DNA from: an uncultured bacterium
GTDB taxonomy: Bacteria; Bacteroidota; Bacteroidia; Bacteroidales; Bacteroidaceae
Direction of reading: 5' to 3'
NCBI GenBank assembly: GCA_905216025.1
Contig: CAJMSE010000017.1
Location: forward strand, 22,558-86,557
Length of the DNA stretch: 64,000 bases
The position numbers and the translations under genes are program-made. Each line of letters begins with the position of its first letter. Within the stretch, counting starts at the first letter, position 1. This document shows positions 36,113-44,781 of this stretch, one piece after another. Below the pieces are notes generated by a model. The model had not been told where the DNA came from and searched no databases. It saw only the letters and a list, made by a program, of their open reading frames with translations.

Positions 36113-36915
36113 CAATGAAACATCTGTATTTTGTTTTCCATAAAGACGACCTCCTGCTTGAAAGGCTGGACAACGGCACTTTCACCGTTCCTTTTTCCGA
36201 AGAGCCTCCTATCCGCCCTTCACAAGAGACGGAAATAATGCCCGTTACACTGTCTGCAAACGAGAAAGCTATGGTTTACAACACCGATTCACCTGTCACG
36301 GAGAATCCGTCGCTTGAGTTCTGCGGCCTCAGAAGCAGTTTCTATAAACTCCCGTACGATCTGTATCTCAAGGCGGGGAAATGCAAGGAACTGCTCTATT
36401 GGAACCTGAACACAAGATATTGCGGGAGATGCGGCAGACCGATGAAGATGAGCACTGATATCAGCAAGAAATGCGAACACTGCGGCAGAGAGATATGGCC
36501 ACAGCTGGCCACTGCCGTTATCGTGCTCATACGCCGCGACGACAACATCCTGCTCGTGCATGCGAGAAACTTCAGGGGCAACTTCTTCGGACTCGTTGCC
36601 GGTTTTGTTGAAACCGGAGAGACACTTGAGGAGGCCGTACATCGTGAAGTAATTGAAGAAACGGGACTTAAAATAAAGAACGTCAAGTACTTCGGCAGCC
36701 AGCCATGGCCATATCCATGCGGACTGATGGTCGGATTCACGGCCGACTACGAATCGGGAGACATCACCCTGCAACAGGCCGAGCTGTCGGCCGGAGGCTG
36801 GTTCAACAAGGACAATCTGCCGGTGATACCAGAGAAACTGTCAATCGCAAGAAAACTCATCGATGCATGGATAGACGGCCAGGACAAGCCTGTCAATACT
36901 CTATCAGTTCCATAG
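36109..36915 (+). CDS. nudC: NAD+ diphosphatase, NUDIX and zinc ribbon
   Basis: NudC hydrolyses NAD(H) to NMN and AMP and can remove NAD caps from RNA. The 268 residues show an N-terminal domain, a zinc ribbon (CGRCGRPM, then CEHCGRE), and the NUDIX box near 170 (GFVETGETLEEAVHREVIEETG, seen as GETLEEAV and REVIEETG). The diagnostic SQPWPYP motif follows and separates NudC from other NUDIX proteins. Start chosen at the ATGA overlap with the nucleotidase stop; ATG at 36115 is also possible. Confidence 0.95.
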   Translation: MTMKHLYFVFHKDDLLLERLDNGTFTVPFSEEPPIRPSQETEIMPVTLSANEKAMVYNTDSPVTENPSLEFCGLRSSFYKLPYDLYLKAGKCKELLYWNLNTRYCGRCGRPMKMSTDISKKCEHCGREIWPQLATAVIVLIRRDDNILLVHARNFRGNFFGLVAGFVETGETLEEAVHREVIEETGLKIKNVKYFGSQPWPYPCGLMVGFTADYESGDITLQQAELSAGGWFNKDNLPVIPEKLSIARKLIDAWIDGQDKPVNTLSVP

Positions 36916-37699
36916 ACATCTGTCCTTCGAAACCTATGACGGTGTCAAGCATATAGCAGCTGGCTCCATCAGGAATGCATACGATGGTGTTAAAGTGGAA
37001 TCCCTTTGAGTCGACATGACTGAACTCCATATTGCTCAGTATCGCCTGAGAAAGGAATGAAGCCGGAACGAAACGCGAACACATGCGCTTGTTGAAATCG
37101 CGCGAGTACAGACGTTTCGCTCCTTGGAATACACTTATATGGATTATGTTGTCATAATAGACTGTCCCCACCCTCATCCCATTATCCGTATATGAGGTCT
37201 TAACTACCTTATATGTCGTCGGGTTCACAGCTATGTAACAATGATAACGCTCATTATTATATATGACGACAGTGTCGCTCTTCAACTTCTTAGGCTCGGA
37301 TGCAATGCTTTTCCTCTTGCGCTGAAACGCAGCCTCAAGCTCAGAATCCGCACTCTTCACGAGTTTCACCACATCATCGTTATGGTCCTTGAACCAAAAC
37401 ACGTTGCGGGTCAGCTTCACGACAGGATATTTTGCCACGTTCCTACCGATGCAGAACGTATCTTCCATCACAGCACAGGCCGCCGGCTGGCTCACCGTGT
37501 CCGGATAGAATATAGTGTCTCCCTCAACCTTGAAAACGGCATTTTCCGTTTCCGAGTCCACCCAGATTCCCTGAAGCATGGCCTTAGCCTCCCTGTTCTC
37601 CACAATCTTGCGTACCGGAGAGGCTGATTCCTTGCATCCGGCAACCGACAGGAAGACAATACAAACCGTAAGTAAGAGACACTTATTCATTATTTTCAC
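36893..37699 (-). CDS. Hypothetical lipoprotein, DUF4738-like
   Basis: A 268-residue protein with a lipoprotein signal (LLLTVCIVFLSVAGC). The remainder is beta-rich without known motifs (FWFKDHNDDVVKLVK, VVIYNNERYHCYIAVNP). I think it belongs to DUF4738, known from Bacteroidota only. Its 3' end overlaps the 3' end of nudC by 23 bp on the other strand. It is the third gene after rfbC and ugd, 3 nt from ugd. Confidence 0.75.
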   Translation of the reverse strand: MKIMNKCLLLTVCIVFLSVAGCKESASPVRKIVENREAKAMLQGIWVDSETENAVFKVEGDTIFYPDTVSQPAACAVMEDTFCIGRNVAKYPVVKLTRNVFWFKDHNDDVVKLVKSADSELEAAFQRKRKSIASEPKKLKSDTVVIYNNERYHCYIAVNPTTYKVVKTSYTDNGMRVGTVYYDNIIHISVFQGAKRLYSRDFNKRMCSRFVPASFLSQAILSNMEFSHVDSKGFHFNTIVCIPDGASCYMLDTVIGFEGQMSMELIEY

Positions 37700-37702
37700 A
37701 AC

Positions 37703-39019
37703 CTATCTGCCTATGCAGTGATATTCAAAACCGTTCTCCTCCAACTCTTCCGAGTCGAATATGTTGCGGCCGTCGATTACGAGCGGACGTTTCATAGCCT
37801 TCTTCACGACAGGCCATGTTGGCAACCTAAACTCTTTCCACTCCGTAAGCAGTATCAGTGCATCTGCATCCAGAACCGCATCATACTTGTCACGACAATA
37901 TACTATGCTGTCTCCGATACGTCGCTTGCACTCCTCCATTGCCACTGGGTCATAGGCACGCACCTTGCATCCGGCCTCGAGAAGCAGCTGAATCATCACT
38001 AAAGCCGTGCTCTCACGCATGTCATCCGTCTCCGGCTTGAACGAGAGTCCCCATAGGGCTATTGTCTTTCCCGACAGTTCCTCGCCGGCATAAGCCCGCT
38101 TCAACTTATCGAAGAGAATCTTCTTCTGCCGCTCGTTGACCAGTTCGACAGACTTCAGCACCTCCATGGAATAGCCGTTGGAGTCTGCCGTCTTTATCAG
38201 CGCCTTCACATCCTTGGGGAAGCATGAGCCTCCATAGCCGCATCCGGCATAGAGGAACTTCCTTCCGATACGGGTGTCGGCACCTATTCCGGCCCGCACC
38301 ATGTTCACGTCGGCATGCACCAGCTCGCACAGGTTGGCAATGTCGTTCATGAACGATATACGGGTGGCAAGCATCGAGTTGGCCGCATACTTCGTCATCT
38401 CCGCCGACGGTATGTCCATGAATATTACGCGGAAGTTGTTTATCAGGAACGGCTTGTACAGCTTGGTCAGCACTTTCTTTGCCTTCTCGCTCTCAACACC
38501 GACCACCACCCTGTCCGGCGACATGAAATCCTTTATCGCGTTGCCTTCCTTCAGAAACTCCGGATTGCTCGCCACGTCGAACTCAACATCCACGTTACGG
38601 GCATCAAGTTCCTCCTGTATCGCCGCACGCACTTTCTGGGCCGTACCAACAGGTACTGTGCTCTTGGTCACCACAACGAGATAACGGTTCAAGTTCTTCC
38701 CTATCGTCCTTGCCACCTCAAGCACATACTTTAGGTCGGCACTTCCGTCTTCGTCCGGCGGCGTGCCCACAGCCGAGAAAACAACCTCCTGCTCATTGAG
38801 CACCGAGGCAAGGTCTGTGGTGAACTTAAGGCGGCCGGCCTTAACGTTCTTTACCACAAGTTCGTCAAGTCCCGGCTCATATATAGGCACCTCGCCTCTC
38901 TTCAACCGTTCGATCTTCTCAGAATCGACATCAACACAAGTCACATTCGCTCCCGTGTCCGCGAAACACGTACCGGAAACCAAACCGACATAACCGGTTC
39001 CGACTATTGCTATATTCAT
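37703..39019 (-). CDS. ugd: UDP-glucose 6-dehydrogenase
   Basis: The enzyme oxidises UDP-glucose twice to UDP-glucuronate, a precursor for capsule and other surface polysaccharides. The 438 residues show the NAD-binding GTGYVGLVSG at 7-16 and the catalytic Cys in YGGSCFPKDVKAL near residue 260. The C-terminal domain includes WGLSFKPETDDMRES. It lies 18 nt after rfbC, a sensible pairing for cell-surface sugar synthesis. Confidence 0.96.
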   Translation of the reverse strand: MNIAIVGTGYVGLVSGTCFADTGANVTCVDVDSEKIERLKRGEVPIYEPGLDELVVKNVKAGRLKFTTDLASVLNEQEVVFSAVGTPPDEDGSADLKYVLEVARTIGKNLNRYLVVVTKSTVPVGTAQKVRAAIQEELDARNVDVEFDVASNPEFLKEGNAIKDFMSPDRVVVGVESEKAKKVLTKLYKPFLINNFRVIFMDIPSAEMTKYAANSMLATRISFMNDIANLCELVHADVNMVRAGIGADTRIGRKFLYAGCGYGGSCFPKDVKALIKTADSNGYSMEVLKSVELVNERQKKILFDKLKRAYAGEELSGKTIALWGLSFKPETDDMRESTALVMIQLLLEAGCKVRAYDPVAMEECKRRIGDSIVYCRDKYDAVLDADALILLTEWKEFRLPTWPVVKKAMKRPLVIDGRNIFDSEELEENGFEYHCIGR

Positions 39020-39037
39020 AATTTCACGCCTTTAAGT

Positions 39038-39583
39038 TCAGAATAAATCGGCGTCCTTTAACCTGCACGCCTTCAAATCCTTATCACTAAGTATGATATC
39101 CTTTGCATCTATCGGCCACTGTATATTCAGATCAGGGTCGTTATACAATATGCCCGCCTCGTTCTGCGGAGAGTAAACGTTGTCCACCTTATATGTAAAT
39201 ATGGCCTCATCGCTCAGCACGAGAAAGCCGTGGGCAAATCCTCGGGGAATGAAGAACTGCCGTTTGTTCTCCTCGCTCAGCTCTACCATCACATGCTGGC
39301 CGAAGGTGGGGCTGTCCTTGCGTATGTCTACGGCCACGTCGAGCACCTTGCCTTTTATCACGCGCACGAGCTTAGCCTGGGAATAGTCACCTTTCTGATA
39401 ATGCAAGCCACGCAGTACGCCATAGCTCGACTTCGACTCATTATCCTGAATGAACTCCGTCTTGCACACGTTTTCCTCGAAATCGGCCTTTTTCCACGCT
39501 TCAAAGAAATACCCGCGGGCATCATTAAACACTTTCGGCTCCAATATATATACACCTTCTATGCTTGTCTTCTTGTATTCCAT
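39038..39583 (-). CDS. rfbC: dTDP-4-dehydrorhamnose 3,5-epimerase
   Basis: RfbC/RmlC makes dTDP-4-keto-L-rhamnose in rhamnose synthesis. The 181 residues form a cupin fold, with the catalytic His in VLRGLHYQK and the block FIPRGFAHGFLVLSD. The longer reading frame up to 39718 adds a poorly conserved N-terminus and passes over the promoter region. Met at 39583 (MEYKKTSIEGVYI) matches the family start. Confidence 0.95.
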   Translation of the reverse strand: MEYKKTSIEGVYILEPKVFNDARGYFFEAWKKADFEENVCKTEFIQDNESKSSYGVLRGLHYQKGDYSQAKLVRVIKGKVLDVAVDIRKDSPTFGQHVMVELSEENKRQFFIPRGFAHGFLVLSDEAIFTYKVDNVYSPQNEAGILYNDPDLNIQWPIDAKDIILSDKDLKACRLKDADLF

Positions 39584-39614
39584 AGATTTAAAAAAGATAT
39601 TTGTTTTCGATGTG

Positions 39615-39622
39615 CAAATGTA
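39615..39622 (-). promoter_or_regulatory. Putative -7 box of the rfbC-ugd operon
   Basis: TACATTTG followed by CA on the minus strand lies 31 nt before the rfbC ATG. No -33 TTTG is visible at 19-20 nt. It is divergent from the SPOR-gene promoter about 85 nt away. Confidence 0.5.
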
Positions 39623-39683
39623 ATAAATAAAATCGGTATGAATATTATTTTTGGCCGTTTTATTCCTAATTGGAACACTTTTA

Positions 39684-39715
39684 TTTGCAAATATCCGCAA
39701 AAAGGCGTACTTTTG
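39684..39715 (+). promoter_or_regulatory. Promoter of the HU-SPOR gene, adjacent to its start
   Basis: TTTG (39684-39687) and TACTTTTG (39708-39715) are separated by 20 nt and followed by CA. The GTG start at 39721 is only 5 nt after the -7 box, which puts it at or next to the expected transcript start. Confidence 0.7.
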
Positions 39716-39720
39716 CATCC

Positions 39721-40758
39721 GTGATTGAATTGGAAAGACATATCGAGATTCTTTTGCTTACAAATGATTGTGTCATTGTTCCGGGGTTAGGCGGTTTCAT
39801 GGCACACCATTGTGAGGCGCATTATGACGACGGGGAAAAGCTGTTCCTGCCGCCACTCAGGACCATTGGATTCAATCCGCAACTGAAACTTAACGACTCT
39901 CTGCTGGCCCAATCATACGTTGAGGCATACGACATCAGCTATCCCGAGGCAATAAGGAAGATAGAGGAAGAGGTCGCCGAGCTCAAGCAGAACCTGCACA
40001 ACAACGGCGAATACGAGCTTAACGACATCGGAATCCTGCGCATCAACGAGGAGAACAACTACTCGTTCGAGCCATGCGAAGCCGGCGTACTGTCACCATA
40101 CCTCTACGGTCTTGACTCGATAGAGATAGATAAGCTTGATATAAGCGTGCAGGCGTATGAAGAGCAGGGTACTGCCATGCCTGCAAAAGAGAGCATACAG
40201 GATGCCATCCTGCAGCCGGCCGACGTTGAAGAAGCCGCAGAAAACGACGACAGCACCATAAAAATCAAGATTGCATGGCTGCGCAATGCTGTTGCCATAG
40301 CAGCCTCGTTCATTGCCTTCTTCTTCATCACCACCCCCATATCGAACAGCAACAGCAGCTACATCGCAGGGGGGATGAAAGGCAACATGCTGCAGCAAAT
40401 CATGCAGCCTGCAGGAAGCGAGCATATAGACACCATACCGTCAGAGCAGATAAAGAAGGCCATTGCCGCGAACGACTCTGCCGCGACTGTCAAGGCTGTG
40501 CCGGACTCTGCAGTCCGGGCCAAGGCCAAGCCGTCATTCTGCATAGTCCTTGCCAGCCGGATAACAAAGAAGAACGCTGCCGCATACATCGACGAGCTGC
40601 ACGAGAACGGCTACGAGCAAGCGCATCTGTACATCAACAACGATATAGTGCGCGTCGTATACGGCGACTATGGCAGCGAGGCTGAGGCTTATTCGACGCT
40701 GCGCACCATACGCGGCAACAAGTATTTTGAACAAGCCTGGATTTTAACGAAGAAATGA
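39721..40758 (+). CDS. HU-CCDC81-like, membrane helix and SPOR protein
   Basis: The protein of about 345 residues starts IELERHIEILLLTNDCVIVPGLGGF, matching bacterial HU-CCDC81-type domains (HU/IHF superfamily), over about 1-140. One membrane helix follows near 195-213 (AVAIAASFIAFFFITT). A low-complexity spacer leads to a C-terminal SPOR domain near 265-345 (CIVLASRITKKNAAAYIDEL, YGDYGSEAEAYSTLRTI). SPOR domains bind denuded glycan strands at division sites. I chose GTG at 39721 because homologous proteins begin here. The ATG at 39670 would lie upstream of a full promoter. Overlaps the FHA gene by 4 nt. Confidence 0.85.
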   Translation: MIELERHIEILLLTNDCVIVPGLGGFMAHHCEAHYDDGEKLFLPPLRTIGFNPQLKLNDSLLAQSYVEAYDISYPEAIRKIEEEVAELKQNLHNNGEYELNDIGILRINEENNYSFEPCEAGVLSPYLYGLDSIEIDKLDISVQAYEEQGTAMPAKESIQDAILQPADVEEAAENDDSTIKIKIAWLRNAVAIAASFIAFFFITTPISNSNSSYIAGGMKGNMLQQIMQPAGSEHIDTIPSEQIKKAIAANDSAATVKAVPDSAVRAKAKPSFCIVLASRITKKNAAAYIDELHENGYEQAHLYINNDIVRVVYGDYGSEAEAYSTLRTIRGNKYFEQAWILTKK

Positions 40759-41285
40759 AGAGAGTAAGATGTCCGAAATGTGACAATTTCATCACATTCG
40801 ATGAGACTAAATATGAGTCGGGACAAGCGCTGTTGTTTGAATGCGGGGAGTGCGGCAAGCAGTTCCGGATAAGAATCGGTGTATCGAAGCTGCGCGCCAC
40901 ACAGAAGGAAGAAAACCCGGACAACAATGCCAATGAGAACGGCTACGGCTCCATCGTCGTCATTGAGAACGTCTTTCACTACAAGCAGGTATTGTCGCTT
41001 CAGTATGGCGACAATGTCATTGGCCGCTACATGAAGGGCAGCGGAATCAACACCCCCATTGAGACAAACGACCCCAGCATCGACATGACGCACTGCATAA
41101 TAAACGTCAGCCACGACAAGAAAGGCAGGCTGAAGTACGTCCTCCGCGACGGACCGAGCTATACAGGAACGTTCGTCGACAACGAAATACTCGGCGACCG
41201 CGAACGCCGTGTCATCCACGACGGCACACTCTTCACCATCGGAGCCACAAGCATAATACTGAAAGAGCCCGAAAGCGAAGATTGA
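40755..41285 (+). CDS. Zinc-ribbon and FHA-domain protein
   Basis: The 176 residues start with a two-CxxC zinc ribbon (CPKCDNF...CGECGKQF) at about 6-37. The C-terminal FHA domain (VIGRYMKGSGINTPI, then THCIINV) covers about 80-170. FHA domains bind phosphothreonine, so this is probably a signalling adaptor. No kinase gene is nearby. It overlaps the HU-SPOR gene by 4 nt and may act with it. The B end of repeat copy 4 begins at its stop codon. Confidence 0.88.
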   Translation: MKRVRCPKCDNFITFDETKYESGQALLFECGECGKQFRIRIGVSKLRATQKEENPDNNANENGYGSIVVIENVFHYKQVLSLQYGDNVIGRYMKGSGINTPIETNDPSIDMTHCIINVSHDKKGRLKYVLRDGPSYTGTFVDNEILGDRERRVIHDGTLFTIGATSIILKEPESED

Positions 41286-41445
41286 CAGCGGGCAAAGACA
41301 CTTAGCCCAGCTGTCAAAGACGCTTTTGATAGCGGGCACAAATACGTTTGAAAGCTATGAGGCCGCCTTGACGGGCAACCGGATGCACCATCACGGGCAA
41401 TCCGTCACACCGTCAAAGCGGCCTCATTGCATCATCAGGAGTACC
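41284..41445 (-). repeat. Dispersed 22-nt-unit intergenic element, copy 4 (inverted)
   Basis: Read on the minus strand, two or more A units (GTGTGACGGATTGCCCGTGA, GTGCATCCGGTTGCCCGTCA) lie at about 41375-41425. They lead through CTTTCAAA to three B units at about 41284-41350 (TTTGTGCCCGCTATCAAAA, TCTTTGACAGCTGGGC, TCTTTGCCCGCTGTCA). Orientation is opposite to the other three copies, but the flanking gene (FHA, plus strand) is also reversed, so the B end again touches a gene 3' end. ATGAGGCCGCCTTGACGG (41358-41375) pairs with CCGTCAAAGCGGCCTCAT (41411-41428) at 17 of 18 bases and encloses the A units in a hairpin. Confidence 0.8.
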
Positions 41446-41455
41446 CCGCCCCACT

Positions 41456-43096
41456 CTATTCGTCGGGGCAGAGATACTTCGTTCCAGTCTGCCTTATCAG
41501 TTCGCCAGCATATTTTTCAGGGAATCCGGGGCGTGTCACCTTCGCTCCGAGCCCGGTCTTTGTACGCACGAAACGGCCGCCGGCATCCGGCTTAACCACC
41601 ATATCGTTATACTTCACAATGAGGAAGAAGGCCAGCTGCTGCCAGCGCGAGAGCATCTGACCTGCCTTCTCGCCCGTATAGCCCGTCAGATACCTGACAG
41701 CATCGGCCGGATTGTTCCTGTGCAGGTTCATCGCCTCGGCCTCAACCTTTGCCTGAAGGGCGAAATAGGATGCGTCGAGAGAATCGCGCACGGCCTTCAG
41801 CGTGGGGAACATCATGCTGTATCGGGGATAGACCATGTTGCTGACCCAGTTGCAAACCCAAAAGGCGCTTCTCATATCGAACGTCACGGCATCGGCTCCG
41901 GGGGCGTTGTAGCACTCGGGGACCTTCGTCGCGCAGCAGTATACCGGGGTGAAAGGCACCATATTGCCGTCATCGTTGCCAAACCACAGCACACCGCCAA
42001 TCTCTCGTGGCAACCACGAACGCATCTGACTGACATATACGAAGCCCGACTGCTGTGTAGACGTGGGGCGCTCGTTGAAGTATGTCTTGCCGCCCACCTT
42101 GAACGACAGCGGGGTCGGCCGGTACGGCATGTCCCATATTCCGCCGCCGATGTCGCTGTCGAGAGCAAAGGGAGTACCCTCATAATGGTCGCGCATGCAC
42201 TCCTCGAGGTCTCCGACGGAGAGCTTCCTGTCTGGCACAATCCACAGCGGCATGGGCTCTGCGCCCTTCACCTTACCCTCGGCGTAGGGCAGATAGCGCT
42301 TCATGTCCTTGCTGAAATGGTTGAAGAAGCTCCACACGCGTGCCTCACAGTAGCGGCGTCCGCCAAAATCGGGAGCGGCATAGACATCGCAGAAACTGAA
42401 ATCCGCATCCTTACCCGTATACCACCCCATGCGCTTGGCATAGCTCACGACATTCTTCGAACACATCACGTTGTCCCTGTCCTTGCGGTTGAACGTGCGT
42501 ATACGGCTCTGGTTGGCATGTGCGCAGATGGCGTCGTCGGGTATCCGGAGAGCCACCCACACTACGGCCTTGCTGCCGGGGCCACATCCCATCATCTCCA
42601 TTATCCATGCCTCGTCAGGGTCGCAGATTGTGAAGGTCTCACCTTCGCTGTTGTATCCATAAGTCTCTGCAAGCGAAGTCATTACCCGTATTGCTTCACG
42701 TGCTGTGCGGGAACGCTGCAATGTGATGTAAATCAGTGAGCCGTAGTCGAGTATTCCGGTGGTATCGACCATCTCGTGGCGGCCGCCGAAGGTGGTCTCA
42801 CCTATCGTCACCTGATACTCATTGATGTTTCCCACCACATTGTAAGTCTCCGGAGCCTCCGGTATCTCTCCGTGATACTCGTTCGTATCCCAGTCGTAGA
42901 CCTTGCGCATCTCACCCTTCGCATGCTTTGCCGCCGGACAGTGGCACAGGGTCTGGTACATACCATAGTCGTCGGCACTGTATGTGCACATCACAGAACC
43001 GTCCGCACTCGCTTTCTTTCCCACAATGAAGTTAGTACAAGCCGCGGCATAACCGGCCACGGCAAGCATTGCGGTAATCAATGTCAGTTTTCTCAT
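41456..43096 (-). CDS. C69-family dipeptidase, secreted
   Basis: The 546 residues begin with a signal peptide ending at AACTNF. Cleavage before Cys20 would expose the N-terminal nucleophile cysteine of family C69 (Ntn fold). The pattern CTNFIVGKKASADGSVMCTYSADD (seen as CTNFIVGKKAS and TYSADDYG) and later ICDPDEAWIMEM fit PepD-like dipeptidases. It likely cleaves peptides in the periplasm. It lies 26 nt after the M23 peptidase gene. Confidence 0.9.
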   Translation of the reverse strand: MRKLTLITAMLAVAGYAAACTNFIVGKKASADGSVMCTYSADDYGMYQTLCHCPAAKHAKGEMRKVYDWDTNEYHGEIPEAPETYNVVGNINEYQVTIGETTFGGRHEMVDTTGILDYGSLIYITLQRSRTAREAIRVMTSLAETYGYNSEGETFTICDPDEAWIMEMMGCGPGSKAVVWVALRIPDDAICAHANQSRIRTFNRKDRDNVMCSKNVVSYAKRMGWYTGKDADFSFCDVYAAPDFGGRRYCEARVWSFFNHFSKDMKRYLPYAEGKVKGAEPMPLWIVPDRKLSVGDLEECMRDHYEGTPFALDSDIGGGIWDMPYRPTPLSFKVGGKTYFNERPTSTQQSGFVYVSQMRSWLPREIGGVLWFGNDDGNMVPFTPVYCCATKVPECYNAPGADAVTFDMRSAFWVCNWVSNMVYPRYSMMFPTLKAVRDSLDASYFALQAKVEAEAMNLHRNNPADAVRYLTGYTGEKAGQMLSRWQQLAFFLIVKYNDMVVKPDAGGRFVRTKTGLGAKVTRPGFPEKYAGELIRQTGTKYLCPDE

Positions 43097-43122
43097 ATCA
43101 TCCTTGTTATTAATTTAAACAT

Positions 43123-44781
43123 TCAATATACAATCTCCGCATCATAGCTGGCGGCATTGCCACGGTTGTCCGTGACCGTCAGCCGCAGATGGCGCGGCCG
43201 GCCCGTGCGGCGCAACGGGGTATCGTGCAGGTTGCACGCCACGACCCGGCTCTTATCCTTATTCTCAAAAAGCACGAAATGCCCGTCTACATATCCCTTG
43301 CACGAGCGTATCCCGCTCCTGTCGTCAGAGACTTCAAACCGTATGACAGCAGTTGCCTCCCAGCCCTGACGGCCTATGGGAACGATGCGCGGGGGCACGT
43401 CGTCATAAGCCAGCTCGTAGCGTGCACCGAGGTCGCGCAGCCGCCCGCGCACCCAACCGTCCTTATACTCGCCGCCGATGTATCCGCCGGGAGCAGCATC
43501 GCTCATAATATACAGCTTATCAGGATTTCCCACTTTCCTATTTACAGCGATACTTACCTCAGCCCAATGGAACAGCGGAAGCGAACGGGCGGAGAATGTG
43601 TAGCGGTCTGACAGTCCGTCCGGCTGTCTTAGCACGACTGGTTTCAGCCGCGTGTCGCCGTCGAGAAGGCGCGGCGGAATGACAAGCTGCATGCCTGGAA
43701 GGGAAACCATATTGGTCGTATTCCATGGCAATCCGATAGCCGCATCGTCTGCCGGCTGAGGGCTTGGAGGTGTGTCAGGCCGACGCCCCGTCACGGTGAA
43801 GCGGTATGATGAGCTGTTGCCGTGAACATCTCTGAGGACATACTCGATGCGATAGTCGCGCTCTTCGGAGAAATCGACGATGCCGGACGACTTGTCAGTC
43901 GTCAGCACCGGCAGGGCATTGCCATGCTCAAGAAAAGATTTCAGATACCACACCCCGCTGTGATAGTAATATCCGTAGTCGCCCCAGGAGTTCACCATGC
44001 GCGTCAGCTGCACTGGAATGCGGTCTGTATTGCTGCGGAAAACCTCGCAGCCGTCGACTTTCAGCACCGTCTCGCGCACGCCGTATTTATTATATGTAAT
44101 CTCGGAATAGTCGTTGGCACATATCCCGAAGCCTATCTTACCCCAGGCATGAAACTTCACGGGAAGCTCATGAGACGTGAAGCGGAACGACTGCCGACCG
44201 CATCCACCGTTGAACGAACTTCCACCATCCTGCGGATAAACCATGAAGGCATGTGCCATGGGAGGGGTGTTGTCGCGCACGTACGGTTTGAGGACGTCGA
44301 GCGGGTCGGTCATAACCCAAGTCTTCGTGTCGTGAAACTCAAGATGCAGGTGGGGAGCCGTGCTTGCGCCGGTGTTCCCGCTCAAGGCAATGAACTGCCC
44401 CTGAGCCAGCGGGCAGGCGAGCGGAGACAGGCGTATGTCGGCCTGCCAGGACTCGTTGGCATACTGCCACCGGCGCACAAACGACGCAATACGCGGGGAA
44501 AAGGATTTCAAGTGGCAATAAACACTGGTATTGCCGTCGGGGTGAGATACGAAGACGGCATTACCATAACCGTATAATCCGACTATTATACGGCTCACAT
44601 AACCATCGGCAACCGAGTAGACAGGTTTCCCCTCTACCCCGGCCGTCTTCACGTCGATGCCTCCATGGAAATGGTTTGGACGGGGCTCGGCAAAATTCCC
44701 CGCCAATGACATCTCATAGTCAACTGGCGGGGTATAAGTTAAAGATACTGTCAGGAGCAATCCTGCGACGACACTCAACAT
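43123..44781 (-). CDS. M23-family peptidase
   Basis: The 552-residue protein has a short signal (LSVVAGLLLTVSLTY). It then carries a lysostaphin-type M23 domain with HFHGGIDV (His and Asp ligands near 38-43) and HLHLEFHD near 150. The C-terminal ~350 residues are beta-sandwich-like and of unknown type. M23 enzymes cut peptidoglycan cross-links, and the metal ligands look intact, so it is probably active. It overlaps the nadC stop by 7 nt. Confidence 0.9.
   Translation of the reverse strand: MLSVVAGLLLTVSLTYTPPVDYEMSLAGNFAEPRPNHFHGGIDVKTAGVEGKPVYSVADGYVSRIIVGLYGYGNAVFVSHPDGNTSVYCHLKSFSPRIASFVRRWQYANESWQADIRLSPLACPLAQGQFIALSGNTGASTAPHLHLEFHDTKTWVMTDPLDVLKPYVRDNTPPMAHAFMVYPQDGGSSFNGGCGRQSFRFTSHELPVKFHAWGKIGFGICANDYSEITYNKYGVRETVLKVDGCEVFRSNTDRIPVQLTRMVNSWGDYGYYYHSGVWYLKSFLEHGNALPVLTTDKSSGIVDFSEERDYRIEYVLRDVHGNSSSYRFTVTGRRPDTPPSPQPADDAAIGLPWNTTNMVSLPGMQLVIPPRLLDGDTRLKPVVLRQPDGLSDRYTFSARSLPLFHWAEVSIAVNRKVGNPDKLYIMSDAAPGGYIGGEYKDGWVRGRLRDLGARYELAYDDVPPRIVPIGRQGWEATAVIRFEVSDDRSGIRSCKGYVDGHFVLFENKDKSRVVACNLHDTPLRRTGRPRHLRLTVTDNRGNAASYDAEIVY

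Noticed and set aside
41326..41595. A plus-strand open frame that begins in repeat copy 4
   Set aside because: It continues antisense into the C69 peptidase gene and has no conserved content apart from the repeat.
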